In this document: positions 33,587 to 42,677 of the stretch, in pieces
Layout of the letters: every line of letters starts with the position of its first letter
How positions within the stretch are numbered: the first letter of the stretch is position 1
Assembly: GCA_964470055.1 (NCBI GenBank)
Contig: CAYXZZ010000003.1
Span: forward strand, 1 to 50,354
Length of the DNA: 50,354 bases
Reading direction: 5' to 3'
From: JAEDES01 sp964470055
GTDB lineage: Bacteria; Bacillota_I; Bacilli_A; RF39; UBA660
Translations under genes and position numbers: made by a program
Notes under the pieces: model-generated
Database searches by the model: none
What the model saw: the letters and a program-made list of their open reading frames with translations, nothing else
What the model was told of the DNA's origin: nothing

Positions 33587-34753
33587 ATGGGATTAATTAA
33601 AGCGGCTGTAGGTGCTATTGGAAGTACGCTACACGATCAGTGGAAAGATTATATTAGATGTGAGGATTTAGGACAAGATGTATTAATGAGAAAGGTTTCA
33701 ACAAGTAATGGTGTTATTTCTAAAGATAGTGCTATTCAAGTTGCACCTGGTCAAATTGCGATTATATTTGATAGTGGTAGAATTGTTGATGCTACTGCTG
33801 AAGAGGGAATTTATACTTTTGATCAATCTACTTCACCATCATTTTTTGCTGGACAATTTGGACCGGTATTTAAAGAAATGTGGACTCGTTTTGTATATAA
33901 TGGGGCTGTTAATAAGGAACAAGCAGTATTTTATTTAAATGCTAAAGAGATCATGGATAATAAATTTGGAACACCAGCACCAATTCCTTATCAAGATTGG
34001 GGGCATCCAATTCCAAATCAAATGACTGGTTCTATGAGTCCGTTAAGAGTAGAGGTTAAGTGTTTTGGTAAGTATACATTTAAGATTGCTGATCCTGCGG
34101 TATTTATGAGTAGAGTTGCTGGAACTGCTGATGAATATAGAAAAGAACAAATTACTGAGCAAATGAGATCTGAAGTTATTGGCTCATTCCAAAATGTGTT
34201 AAATGAACTTGGAAACGCTAATCATAAAGTTTTTGCTTTAGATTTGCCAAGTAGTACTGATGAAATTAAAAAGGTTATGGATGAGAGAGTATTTGATCAA
34301 CCAATTCGTGATCGTGGTCTTTCAATTGTAGGTTTTGTTGTTGAATCTGTAACACTTGATGAAGAAAGTGAAAAGAAAATTGATAATTACGAATTATCTT
34401 CAAATAGTTTTATGCAACAAGGTACGCTTGTTGGGGCATATGCTAATGCAGTTCAAGATGCTGCAAACAATGCTAATGGTTCTATGAATGGATTTATGGG
34501 TGTTGGTATGATGAATATGGCAAGTGGTGGAATGTTTGGTGGGGTTCAAAATAATGCTATGGCTGCACAAGGTGTTTCTGCAACAAATGCTCAAGGTCAA
34601 CCATTACATACTGGTGTAGTTGCACATGGTGAAAATGTTGAAGTGTTAGATAATTCTCAAAATGCTGGTTCAACAATGGCATTCTGTCCAAATTGTGGAA
34701 CTAAGAGTAATGGGGCTAATTTCTGTAGTAATTGTGGAACAAAGTTAAAATAA
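33587..34753 (+). CDS. ydjI: YdjI-like SPFH-domain protein with C-terminal zinc ribbon
   Basis: 388 residues. The N-terminal half to about residue 275 is an SPFH (band 7-like) domain of the YdjI/'virion core' type: 'QVAPGQIAIIFDSGRIVDAT', 'VEVKCFGKYTFKIADPAVF'. A Gly/Met/Asn-rich linker follows. The last 25 residues form a zinc ribbon (FCPNCGTKSNG, FCSNCGTKLK). There is no signal peptide or membrane helix, which fits a peripheral membrane scaffold. In B. subtilis YdjI is recruited by YdjG/YdjH and cooperates with PspA. Strong AAGGAGAAA site. Confidence 0.88.
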   Translation: MGLIKAAVGAIGSTLHDQWKDYIRCEDLGQDVLMRKVSTSNGVISKDSAIQVAPGQIAIIFDSGRIVDATAEEGIYTFDQSTSPSFFAGQFGPVFKEMWTRFVYNGAVNKEQAVFYLNAKEIMDNKFGTPAPIPYQDWGHPIPNQMTGSMSPLRVEVKCFGKYTFKIADPAVFMSRVAGTADEYRKEQITEQMRSEVIGSFQNVLNELGNANHKVFALDLPSSTDEIKKVMDERVFDQPIRDRGLSIVGFVVESVTLDEESEKKIDNYELSSNSFMQQGTLVGAYANAVQDAANNANGSMNGFMGVGMMNMASGGMFGGVQNNAMAAQGVSATNAQGQPLHTGVVAHGENVEVLDNSQNAGSTMAFCPNCGTKSNGANFCSNCGTKLK

Positions 34754-34778
34754 TTGTTTATATATAATGATTAGTATT

Positions 34779-34812
34779 AAAAGATTAGGAATAATTTGTC
34801 TTAATCTTTTTC
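34779..34812 (+). terminator. Intrinsic terminator of the ydjGHI-like operon
   Basis: AAAAGATTA (34779-34787) pairs perfectly with TAATCTTTT (34802-34810), followed by further T. Confidence 0.85.
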
Positions 34813-34849
34813 CAGTTAATAGTAAATTTAGGTATGAAAAGGAGTTTTT

Positions 34850-35926
34850 ATGAAGAAGAAAATTTATTTAATTTGTTATGCTGTTGTGCAAATGGCTATA
34901 AGTATTTATATGATGATATTTGCTAATAGTATTGCAACTACACAGTTGGAAACGATGAATGATACTTTTTCTGTTTTTCCTGAAGAGATACATAGTATGC
35001 TTTCAAAAATGTATAGTTTAGAGGCTTTGAAATCTTCAGTGTGGTTGACTGCAATTGCAGGAGTTATTTTAGGGGCAATTCTTTTATGGATTTTTATAAA
35101 GAATAAAGTTCCAACTAAGAAGGGATTGACGATAGGTTTAACTGTTGCGTCATTGTTAATATTTGGTAGTGGTATTGTTCTTATTATGTCGGCTATTGCG
35201 TTAGTTGTAATTGCTTCTATTCAAAAAGTGGAAGTTTCAAAGGAAAAGAAAAAAATAGAAAAATTGGAAGTATTAAAGGAAAATAACAAGGATTTATTAT
35301 GGGTAGTTGTATTAGTTCTTGCTTATTGTACACAATTTGTTATTCCTAATTTTATTGGTAATGCGGTTTTAGCAGTTGTATTTGATGTGTTGTATAATAT
35401 TTTGGTTTTTGCTTTAGTTATTTATATTTTTAGAAAGAGATTTAAAAGAGATTTAAAGGCTTTTAAAGAAAATAAGGGAGCATATATTGGTTATATTTTT
35501 AAATGGTGGGGAATTATGCTTGGTCTTTCTTTTGTTGCAGCATTAATTAGGATAATACTTGGTGGAGCAGCAGAGACGGCTAATCAAAGTGCATTAAATA
35601 GTTTGCCTTTATGGTATGTTGGTCCTTTAGCCGTTATTTGGGCTCCGGTAGTTGAAGAAGGAATCTTTAGAGGTGGATTGAGACGTTTTGTTAAAAACGA
35701 TAAGTTATTTATTGTATTATCGGCTTTAATTTTTGGATTATTACATACTGTTGGTTCTGAGGTTGGTATTTATAATATGTTGATTCAGTCATTACAATAT
35801 ATGGTAATGGGTGGAGTCATGGCTTATACATATACTAAGACAAATAATATTTTGGTTAATATGGGAATTCACTGTGTGCAAAATTTTTTAGGTGTTATAT
35901 TAATGGTACTAATGAATTTAATATAA
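34850..35926 (+). CDS. CPBP-family intramembrane metalloprotease
   Basis: 358 residues with about eight membrane helices. The CPBP (CAAX protease/bacteriocin-processing) motifs are in the C-terminal third: EEGIFRGGLRR at about 268-278, FGLLHT at about 297-302, and IHCVQNFLG near 341. These carry the Glu-Glu, Arg and His residues of the active site. Substrates cannot be predicted; members process prenylated proteins or bacteriocins, or act in immunity. ATG 34850 follows AAAGGAG. It is monocistronic with its own terminator. Confidence 0.87.
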   Translation: MKKKIYLICYAVVQMAISIYMMIFANSIATTQLETMNDTFSVFPEEIHSMLSKMYSLEALKSSVWLTAIAGVILGAILLWIFIKNKVPTKKGLTIGLTVASLLIFGSGIVLIMSAIALVVIASIQKVEVSKEKKKIEKLEVLKENNKDLLWVVVLVLAYCTQFVIPNFIGNAVLAVVFDVLYNILVFALVIYIFRKRFKRDLKAFKENKGAYIGYIFKWWGIMLGLSFVAALIRIILGGAAETANQSALNSLPLWYVGPLAVIWAPVVEEGIFRGGLRRFVKNDKLFIVLSALIFGLLHTVGSEVGIYNMLIQSLQYMVMGGVMAYTYTKTNNILVNMGIHCVQNFLGVILMVLMNLI

Positions 35927-35931
35927 TAATG

Positions 35932-35957
35932 AAAACAACTCTTTGGAGTTGTTTTTG
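35932..35957 (+). terminator. Intrinsic terminator of the CPBP protease gene
   Basis: AAAACAACTC (35932-35941) pairs perfectly with GAGTTGTTTT (35946-35955) with a 4-base loop and T on the 3' side. Confidence 0.9.
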
Positions 35958-36280
35958 GTTGGTTAAATATTTAAATTAATCGATAGTTGTCCTTTATATC
36001 ATCTTATGTTAAATCAATTATATCAAGTGTTTTAATAGTAAATACTATATTTTTTTACTTTACACTTGTTGGCATATAAGGCTAATTTTTAGATAAAAAT
36101 AACTTTATCGCCGTCAAAAATTTATTTTTTATATTACTATTATTGGGAATGTCGAAGAGTTTTATACTTTAATTTTCAGTCAAAATAAGCCGTCAATTAT
36201 TTTGATTTCTTTTTATATCAACATTTTCCAAACATAATGTATAAAGTAGGTTACTTTATATATGGAAGGAAAGAAAATTT
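35958..36280 (+). other. Intergenic stretch without a recognised gene
   Basis: About 320 bases before the decayed TasA-like gene. I see no open frame. It contains TTAATCGATAGTTG near 35977, which resembles TAATCGATAATTG before the pseudogene at 14646. The last bases before the start (GTTACTTTATATATGG) also resemble those before 14646 (ATTACTTTATACATG). This suggests the two gene copies share a duplicated upstream region. Confidence 0.45.
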
Positions 36281-37047
36281 ATGGAAAAACAGAGACAAAC
36301 AAAAGTCATTACTATTGTGGCATTGGTAGTAGCAGTATTTGGAATTTCATTAGGTTTTGCGGCATTTTCAAATATTTTAACTATTTCATCAAGTGCGACA
36401 GTAAAGCCTGATGCTTTATCATTTAGTGTACGATTTTCATAGTACAAGTCAATTAACAGATCCTGTAACTGCAACAGGAACAAATAATGCAACTGGAGAG
36501 GATGCAACTATTAGTGATACGACCATCTCTGGTTTAAAAGCCAACTTCACTGTACCAAAGCAAAGTGTAACATATACTTTTTATGCACATAATGTAGGAT
36601 TATATATTGCATATTTAAGAAGTATTAATTTTAATGATGGAAAAAGTTGTGCAGCAACATCTACTAATACTACAATTTCAGGACATAGTTTAGAAACCAA
36701 TGCTTACGAACAAGTAGTAGTTACAATCACCTATGCATAAAACGGAGATAGAGCAGATGGACCATTCGATGTAACATTTGGAGATGTAGAATTAGAATAT
36801 AGTTCAGCAGACTCTGATGGTTTAATATCATTTACAGTTGGCGGAACATCATATAAAGCGGAACCCGGAATGACATGGTCAGAATGGATTGATAGTGCTT
36901 TATAATACTGATAATTTTTATATAGATTCATTAGGCGCACAATCACTTTGTACAGGGTCAGGTGATCTTATTGGTAATTATATGTAGGATGAGACCATTA
37001 TAAATAATACTGAATATGTTTTAGATGGTGATTGTAAGCAATCTTGA
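36281..37047 (+). pseudogene. Decayed TasA-like gene with a TWxEW repeat end
   Basis: The start (ISLGFAAFSNILTIS, then SATVKP) is nearly the same as that of the intact gene at 13888, but the frame breaks at about 36425-36442. The body continues in the +1 frame (VPKQSVTYTFYAHNVG) to a TAA at 36738, reads on with GPFDVTFGDVELEY, and then has a motif GMTWSEWIDSA that ends some secreted Firmicutes proteins. A second frameshift near 36900 and a TAG at 36985 follow. At least two frameshifts and two stops make it clearly non-functional. It lies more than 22 kb from its intact relative. Confidence 0.85.
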
Positions 37048-37085
37048 ATGAGTAATAAAGAATGAAATAAAAGTGTTGATAAATT

Positions 37086-37121
37086 AAACTTTTGTACTTA
37101 GTGTATAAAAGTTTTTTTCTT
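37086..37121 (+). terminator. Intrinsic terminator after the decayed TasA-like gene
   Basis: AAACTTTTGTAC (37086-37097) pairs with GTATAAAAGTTT (37103-37114) with one G-U pair, followed by a T-rich tract. The terminator outlived the gene. Confidence 0.85.
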
Positions 37122-37216
37122 TTACCATAATTAAGATAGAAGGAGTGGTTGATTTGACAAGAGTAAATAAGTCTGATAGAATATATAACTGTCACATGAA
37201 CAAAGAGGTGTTTAAA

Positions 37217-37909
37217 ATGTTTTACAGTGAACAACAAGTAGTTGATGCTTGTACCGGTGAGCCGTCCCTGATATTTAATGTGATTAAAAGAGGCGACTTT
37301 GAAATAGTCGAAAAATTAATTACAGAAAACAAAATCAATATTAATATTTGTGATGGTGCTGGAAACGATGTTGTTACAAGACTTTTAAAAGCAAAACAGT
37401 ATGACTTAGTAATAGAAACTATGAAAAAGAGAAACTGGGATGTAAATCATCAGAACGTTGAGGGAAATACATTCGGACATGTTTTAGTACTTGATAATTC
37501 TGTTGGTGCTCTACGAGTTATGGAACAATTAATTAAGAAAAAGAATTTTACTCCTAATATAAAAAACGATAAAGGGGAGACAATGTTAGATAGGGCAATT
37601 AATAATAACTATATCTATACAGTATTTAAAATATTAGAAGATAAGAGATTTAATGATATTGACTTAGTTACTTTTAAGAAATTATATAAGGCTTGTATTA
37701 GAAATTCTTACTATGGAAAGTATTCTAAATTAAATAATTTAGAAGTTATCGTTGGAAATCTTGAGAAGAAAGAATTAGAACCTAATATGAGAAGAGTAAT
37801 TGATGTTATTAATGATAATATGGATAACATTAAGGGTGAAATTATGGAAGATAAATCTTCTATTTTAGAAAAAATTATTAATTCGTCTATGAGTGAAGCA
37901 ACTGTTTAG
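37217..37909 (+). CDS. Ankyrin-repeat-like protein
   Basis: 230 residues from ATG 37217, which has AGAGGTG 6 bases upstream. A longer frame reaches back to TTG 37154 or GTG 37145 behind AGGAG, so an N-terminal extension of 21-24 residues is possible. Repeats of about 35 residues have ankyrin character: LIFNVIKRGDFEIVEKLI, then NINICDGAGNDVVTRLLKAK, VEGNTFGHVLV, and NDKGETMLDRAINNNYIYTV. The last third is helical and charged. No signal peptide, so it is cytoplasmic. Partners are unknown. Confidence 0.72.
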   Translation: MFYSEQQVVDACTGEPSLIFNVIKRGDFEIVEKLITENKININICDGAGNDVVTRLLKAKQYDLVIETMKKRNWDVNHQNVEGNTFGHVLVLDNSVGALRVMEQLIKKKNFTPNIKNDKGETMLDRAINNNYIYTVFKILEDKRFNDIDLVTFKKLYKACIRNSYYGKYSKLNNLEVIVGNLEKKELEPNMRRVIDVINDNMDNIKGEIMEDKSSILEKIINSSMSEATV

Positions 37910-37918
37910 TTGCTTTTT
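37897..37918 (+). terminator. Intrinsic terminator of the ankyrin-like gene
   Basis: AGCAAC (37897-37902) pairs with GTTGCT (37909-37914) followed by T. The stop codon is in the loop. Confidence 0.8.
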
Positions 37919-37953
37919 AGTTTGATTAGATTCTTTTGTATCTCATAATTTTA

Positions 37954-37962
37954 TGATATTAT
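37954..37962 (+). promoter_or_regulatory. Extended -10 promoter
   Basis: TGA plus TATTAT at 37954-37962, 35 bases before the start at 37997. Confidence 0.5.
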
Positions 37963-37996
37963 AAATATATCTAGTGTATGATTGGAGTGTTACAAG

Positions 37997-40078
37997 ATGA
38001 TTAATTTTAAAAAAGAAAAAGATATGTATGATATGTTTATAGATAAAGATTTGTTGACTACACAAGATTTATTAAATATAGGTTTTACTAATAAAGATCT
38101 TACTCGATTAGTAGAAAGTGGAAAAATTAAGAGAGTAAAGAGAGGTTATTATGAACTTGATAGTGTTGCGGGATTGCTTACTTATTCTAAGATATTATCA
38201 AGTAAGAAAGTTCAAAATTATGAAAGATATAGAAAGGCTTTAGAAAAATGTGCTAAACTTGAACCGGATAATGGTTCTGTACAAGTTAGACTTCTTACAA
38301 ATTATCTTTATCAAAGAGATTGGGAAAATGCTTTGAAGTGTTTTGAGGTTTTAGATAAAACAGATAATGAATTTTATAAAAAGGATCAAAATTTGTGGCT
38401 ATATTTAATGAGTTTTGTTACAGAATTACCAGAGGAATATAAAGAACGTGTTAGTAAAATAAAATACGAAGATATTGCTTCTATAAATGGAGATGTGAGA
38501 TATTCTGATAAGGCTTTACAGAATAAAATTAGAAGTGCTATTATTTTTCAGAAATTTAATGAAGCACAAGATTTGATTAGTAGTAGTCAAGAATGTAAGA
38601 GTAAGAAACCTTATGCTTTTGTAACAAAATCGTTGTTGACAGCAGCAATAAATGCGAATATTTTAGGACATAACTATATTTATGAATTAATTGATGAAGA
38701 AAACTATAGTGAAGTAGTGAGATTACTTGTTGGTAGTATGAATATTCATGGAATTACACTAACTGATAAACAATTGTTAACACTTGTTCAAGATTTAAGA
38801 CTTGTGCTTGAAGAAGGAAGGATTCCAGAAGTTGAGGCAAGTGAAAATGAGCAAAGTTTTTCACAAGTTATTTTTAATCATGATTATAAGAAGGATTTAC
38901 AAATTTATGAAGAGCGTTCTCAAATAAAAAGTAATAAATATATTGGAATTTTGCTTACTAAAATTAATGAAGAGATTGAAAAATTAGAAATAGAAGAATC
39001 AGAGAAAAGTAAGGCTGCTTCAAAAGGATTTAATAGTGTTGTTTCGCACTTAATGATGCATGATATTGATGCGGCTATTACTGAATTAGATGCTTATTTA
39101 GAATGTATTGATGCTAAACGTTATAGAGGATTAGTTGTTGATTTAATTAAACTTGGTTTATTAGATAATGATATGGCATTTGTTGATGCTATGTATGAAT
39201 TATCGGGAATGAATAAGGAAGATTATCAGTTTGATGCCTCTCTTTATATAAGAGATTTTTATTATAAGTTGGTTAATAAAGATTATAAGAAAGCAGCAAT
39301 TTATTTAGATATTATTTCAATGTCTGGTGATATTGGAGGTGTTTATATTGATACTTCTGATATGAAGAAGGCTTTGGTTAGTGAAATGGAAAAAGCAGGT
39401 ATGAGTGAAAGTGACTTGGTGATTGCTTTACCAGAACCGAAAGGATTACCGGAAAAAAATAAGACTATAGTTGATGAGATGGAAGATGAATCTGAATTAA
39501 TTTCAGATGAAATTGTTGAAAAGTTTTATACTATACCAGATCTTGTACAAGATGTTTTAGATGGTGATAATGTATTAATGTTAGAACCAATGAGTGAAGA
39601 AGATATTAATACTGTTGTTGAAATGGTTAGTGCAGTTCCTAATTTACAAACTATTGTTATTGAAGAGGAAACTGGAGATAAAAGAATTGTATTTAGATAT
39701 TTTAATAAAAGAGATGGGTATATAGATATAAGTGAGGTATTAAGAAGTGCTAATAATAATTATAGAATTGGTATGTATGAAGATGCTATTGAACAATATG
39801 AATCTGTTTTACCTAAATTGGAGACTCCAAAGAGTTTTATTTATGCAAAACTAGGTATGGCTTATTATAAAACAACTTATGATAATGACTATTGCGAGGC
39901 AATTGATTATTTGACTTTAGCAACGGCTCAAAGTAGTAGTGAAGATGGAAAATATGATTATACTGAATTGGTTAGTAGATTGAAAGAACGTAGTGGTTAT
40001 AATGGTCTAAAAGTTAATGTTAGTTCTGATGGTGATTCTTCTAAAGAGAGTTCTGTACAATATAAAAAGGATAATTAA
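37997..40078 (+). CDS. AbiEi-type winged helix fused to TPR-like repeats
   Basis: 693 residues from ATG 37997 (TTGGAGTG site 8 bases before; the in-frame TTG at 37982 overlaps that site). Residues 8-56 look like the winged helix of AbiEi-type antitoxin regulators (LLTTQDLLNIGFTNKDLTRL, then SGKIKRVKRGYYEL). The rest is helical repeats: TPR-like motifs at about 75-140 (YQRDWENALKCFEVLDK) and about 588-645 (YRIGMYEDAIEQYESVLPKL), with an acidic linker near 485-510. This is not a normal antitoxin, which would be about 200-300 residues with an AbiEi C-terminal domain. It may be a regulator with a protein-binding arm. No partner toxin is next to it. Confidence 0.7.
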   Translation: MINFKKEKDMYDMFIDKDLLTTQDLLNIGFTNKDLTRLVESGKIKRVKRGYYELDSVAGLLTYSKILSSKKVQNYERYRKALEKCAKLEPDNGSVQVRLLTNYLYQRDWENALKCFEVLDKTDNEFYKKDQNLWLYLMSFVTELPEEYKERVSKIKYEDIASINGDVRYSDKALQNKIRSAIIFQKFNEAQDLISSSQECKSKKPYAFVTKSLLTAAINANILGHNYIYELIDEENYSEVVRLLVGSMNIHGITLTDKQLLTLVQDLRLVLEEGRIPEVEASENEQSFSQVIFNHDYKKDLQIYEERSQIKSNKYIGILLTKINEEIEKLEIEESEKSKAASKGFNSVVSHLMMHDIDAAITELDAYLECIDAKRYRGLVVDLIKLGLLDNDMAFVDAMYELSGMNKEDYQFDASLYIRDFYYKLVNKDYKKAAIYLDIISMSGDIGGVYIDTSDMKKALVSEMEKAGMSESDLVIALPEPKGLPEKNKTIVDEMEDESELISDEIVEKFYTIPDLVQDVLDGDNVLMLEPMSEEDINTVVEMVSAVPNLQTIVIEEETGDKRIVFRYFNKRDGYIDISEVLRSANNNYRIGMYEDAIEQYESVLPKLETPKSFIYAKLGMAYYKTTYDNDYCEAIDYLTLATAQSSSEDGKYDYTELVSRLKERSGYNGLKVNVSSDGDSSKESSVQYKKDN

Positions 40079-40090
40079 GTTAATGATAAG

Positions 40091-40119
40091 TTGATTTTTA
40101 GGGGTTGTTGGAGTATTAT
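40091..40119 (+). promoter_or_regulatory. Promoter of miaB
   Basis: TTGATT (40091-40096) and TATTAT (40114-40119) with 17-base spacing, 30 bases before the start. Confidence 0.55.
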
Positions 40120-40148
40120 ATTCAAATGAAGAAATGGAAGTGATATTA

Positions 40149-41567
40149 ATGCGTTTACCAGATTATAAAGTGGCTAGAACAAGAGATAAGAGAGAATATA
40201 AGCGAGTTGATTTTTCATTTGAGGAAAGTATTAAAGGAAAATATAAAGGTAAAAAGTTTTTCTTAAAGACTTATGGTTGTCAAATGAATGAACATGATAG
40301 TGAAAATATTGAAGCATTACTTGTAGAACTTGGATTTACGAAAGCAGATAGTTATTTAGATGCTGATTTAGTACTATTAAATACTTGTTCAATTAGAGAG
40401 AATGCTCATAATAAGGCTTTTGGTATGTTGGGTAGATTAAAACATTTAAAGAATGAGAAAAAGGACTTATTAATAGGACTTTGTGGTTGTATGGCACAAG
40501 AAGCAAGTGTAGTTGATGAGATTCTTAAAAATTATAAGTTTGTTAATTTTGTATTTGGTACTCATAATATGTATCAGTTACCTGAGATAATTGATAAGGC
40601 AATTGAAGAGAATAAACAACAAATTGAAGTTTTCTCAAGAGAAGGTGACTTAGTTGAAGGTTTGCCTGTTGTTAGAGCGAATAGTTATAAAGCCTATGTA
40701 AATATAATTTATGGATGTAATAAGTTCTGTACTTATTGTATAGTTCCTTATACTAGAGGTAGTGAAAGAAGTAGAGCGAAAGAGGATATTTTGAGAGAAG
40801 TAGATGAGTTAATTAGTGAAGGGTATAAAGAAATAACTTTACTTGGACAAAATGTTAATGCTTATGGAAAAGATTTGTATGAAGATTATACTTTGGGAAA
40901 TTTACTTGAAGATATTGCGAAGAAAGATATACCTCGTGTTAGATTTATGACTTCTCATCCTTGGGATTTTACTGATAGTATGATTGAAGTTATTGGAAAG
41001 TATCCTAATATTATGCCGGCTGTTCATTTGCCTGTACAGTCTGGTTCAAGTAGAATTTTAAAATTAATGGGAAGACGTTATACTAAGGAGAGTTATTTAG
41101 AATTATTTAATAAAATTAAAGATATAGTTCCTGGTGTTAGTATTTCTACTGATATTATTGTGGGATTTCCTGGAGAGACTGAAGAAGACTTTTTAGAGAC
41201 GCTTGATTTAGTAGAACGATGTAAGTATGATAATGCATTTACATTTATATTTTCAGTAAGAGAAGGTACTCCTGCGGCTAGGTTAGTTGATAATACAACT
41301 TTAGAAGAAAAAGAGATGCGACTTCAAAGATTAAATGAAGTTGTTAATAAATACTTTTTAGAAAACAATAAAAAATTAGAAGAAACTGTGGTACCAGTTT
41401 TAGTTGAGGGAAATTCTGAAAAGAAAAAAGAAATGTATTTTGGATATAGTGATACAAATAAGTTAATTAATTTTACAAGTAATAATAATCATGAGGTTGG
41501 AGAAATTGTTAATGTTAAGATTACTTCAGCCAAGACTTGGAGTTTAGATGGAGAAGAAGTTGAGTAA
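40149..41567 (+). CDS. miaB: tRNA-2-methylthio-N6-isopentenyladenosine-37 synthase MiaB
   Basis: 472 residues from ATG 40149 (GGAAGTG upstream). It is a radical-SAM methylthiotransferase that adds the 2-methylthio group to i6A37 of tRNAs. The N-terminal UPF0004 domain has Cys44 (TYGCQMN), Cys80 (NTCSIREN) and Cys114 (CGCMAQ) for the second iron-sulphur cluster. The radical-SAM triad is Cys190, Cys194 and Cys197 (GCNKFCTYCIVP). The C-terminal TRAM domain is present. The next gene overlaps its end and is ricA-like, as in Bacillus ymcB-ymcA. Confidence 0.96.
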   Translation: MRLPDYKVARTRDKREYKRVDFSFEESIKGKYKGKKFFLKTYGCQMNEHDSENIEALLVELGFTKADSYLDADLVLLNTCSIRENAHNKAFGMLGRLKHLKNEKKDLLIGLCGCMAQEASVVDEILKNYKFVNFVFGTHNMYQLPEIIDKAIEENKQQIEVFSREGDLVEGLPVVRANSYKAYVNIIYGCNKFCTYCIVPYTRGSERSRAKEDILREVDELISEGYKEITLLGQNVNAYGKDLYEDYTLGNLLEDIAKKDIPRVRFMTSHPWDFTDSMIEVIGKYPNIMPAVHLPVQSGSSRILKLMGRRYTKESYLELFNKIKDIVPGVSISTDIIVGFPGETEEDFLETLDLVERCKYDNAFTFIFSVREGTPAARLVDNTTLEEKEMRLQRLNEVVNKYFLENNKKLEETVVPVLVEGNSEKKKEMYFGYSDTNKLINFTSNNNHEVGEIVNVKITSAKTWSLDGEEVE

Positions 41568-41880
41568 AGCGGTTTTAGATGTTGTTTCATCAATTACAGA
41601 AAGTGATGAATTTAAAGAATGTATTCATTTAAAGGAAAAAATGAATGAGAGTAGTGAAATTAAGGAATTAGTTGATTCAATTAAGAAACTACAGAAGAAG
41701 TTTGTTAGAACTGAGGATGAAAATGTTCAGAAAGAACTAGAGAGGTTACAGGAAAGATTGGAAAGTATACCTTTATATGATAGTTATCAAAAAAAGTTAG
41801 AAGAAGTAAATAAAAAAATTGATTTTGTAAAAGAAGAATTGAACGATTATTTTTATAAAGTTGTTAATGAAAATAAGTAA
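41548..41880 (+). CDS. ricA: RicA (YmcA)-like YlbF-family protein
   Basis: 110 residues, all-helical, overlapping miaB by 20 bases. Its ending 'LERLQERLESIPLYDSYQKKLEEVNKKI' and the pattern 'LKEKMNESSEIKELVDSIKKLQK' are those of the YlbF/YmcA family. Position after miaB is the same as ymcA in Bacillus. RicA acts with RicF and RicT in mRNA maturation (RNase Y targeting), sporulation and biofilm control. The choice of RicA over RicF rests on this synteny. Confidence 0.78.
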   Translation: MEKKLSKAVLDVVSSITESDEFKECIHLKEKMNESSEIKELVDSIKKLQKKFVRTEDENVQKELERLQERLESIPLYDSYQKKLEEVNKKIDFVKEELNDYFYKVVNENK

Positions 41881-41914
41881 ATATATATTACGATTATTTT
41901 GAGGTGAGAAAATT

Positions 41915-42646
41915 ATGAGTAATAATAATACTAAGCGTAGTACAATTAATAATTGGTTTTTATGGATTATGTTTGTGTTAACTTTTATTTCTATTGAGTT
42001 TGCTTGTTTTGCATTGAGTCTTGTTATTGATGATATTCCGAGTGTTCTTGCGATTGAAAAAACTTGGGTATTTTGGACTTTTATTCCTATTCCTTTTCTG
42101 ACAATGGTTTTAGGAATTATCAATCTATTTAAAAAGAAATTTATATGGATAATTAATGTTGTTACTGGATTTATTGTGTCAGTGATTTTGCTTATAGTCG
42201 GAAGTTTCTTTTTGATTTTCCCGACTTATAGAACTGAATATAAAAATATTAGTGAGTATAATGAAACATTAAAAGTTGAGTTACCTGAAAAGGGAATTTT
42301 TACTAGACAGAATGTTGATTGTTATTTTGATTCTGATAAAACTAATGTTACTATAATTCGAGCATTTTATGATGACTATGAAGTTGTTAAAGAGTTTGAA
42401 AAAAGTATTGCAAATAGTGAATATTGGATTGCATCTAGTGAAATAAAGACTGAATTAGATGGACTTATTCCTTTTCAAATGATGCCAGTAGATGATGATA
42501 GTTGCTATTACTTATTTTATATTAAGGAATTAGATGTATATAATATATTGCCTAGTGAAGAGGGAATTTATCATATTTGTGTTGTGAAATATGATACTGA
42601 TGATTATGAACTTGAAATTAATGACTTTGAATTTGAAGTGGTTTAA
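41915..42646 (+). CDS. Three-helix membrane protein with extracellular domain, unknown
   Basis: 243 residues: three membrane helices (about 12-39, 49-72, 75-104) and a C-terminal soluble domain of about 135 residues, probably outside the cell, rich in Asp/Glu/Tyr (DGLIPFQMMPVDDDSCYYLF). ATG 41915 follows GAGGTGAG. It converges with the minus-strand gene that follows, sharing a bidirectional terminator. I do not recognise the family. Confidence 0.7.
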   Translation: MSNNNTKRSTINNWFLWIMFVLTFISIEFACFALSLVIDDIPSVLAIEKTWVFWTFIPIPFLTMVLGIINLFKKKFIWIINVVTGFIVSVILLIVGSFFLIFPTYRTEYKNISEYNETLKVELPEKGIFTRQNVDCYFDSDKTNVTIIRAFYDDYEVVKEFEKSIANSEYWIASSEIKTELDGLIPFQMMPVDDDSCYYLFYIKELDVYNILPSEEGIYHICVVKYDTDDYELEINDFEFEVV

Positions 42647-42677
42647 AAAAAATAATTCTTTAGGGAATTATTTTTTT
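42646..42677. terminator. Bidirectional terminator between convergent genes
   Basis: AAAAATAATTC (42648-42658) pairs with GAATTATTTTT (42665-42675), with A on the left and T on the right, so it works for both strands. Confidence 0.85.
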
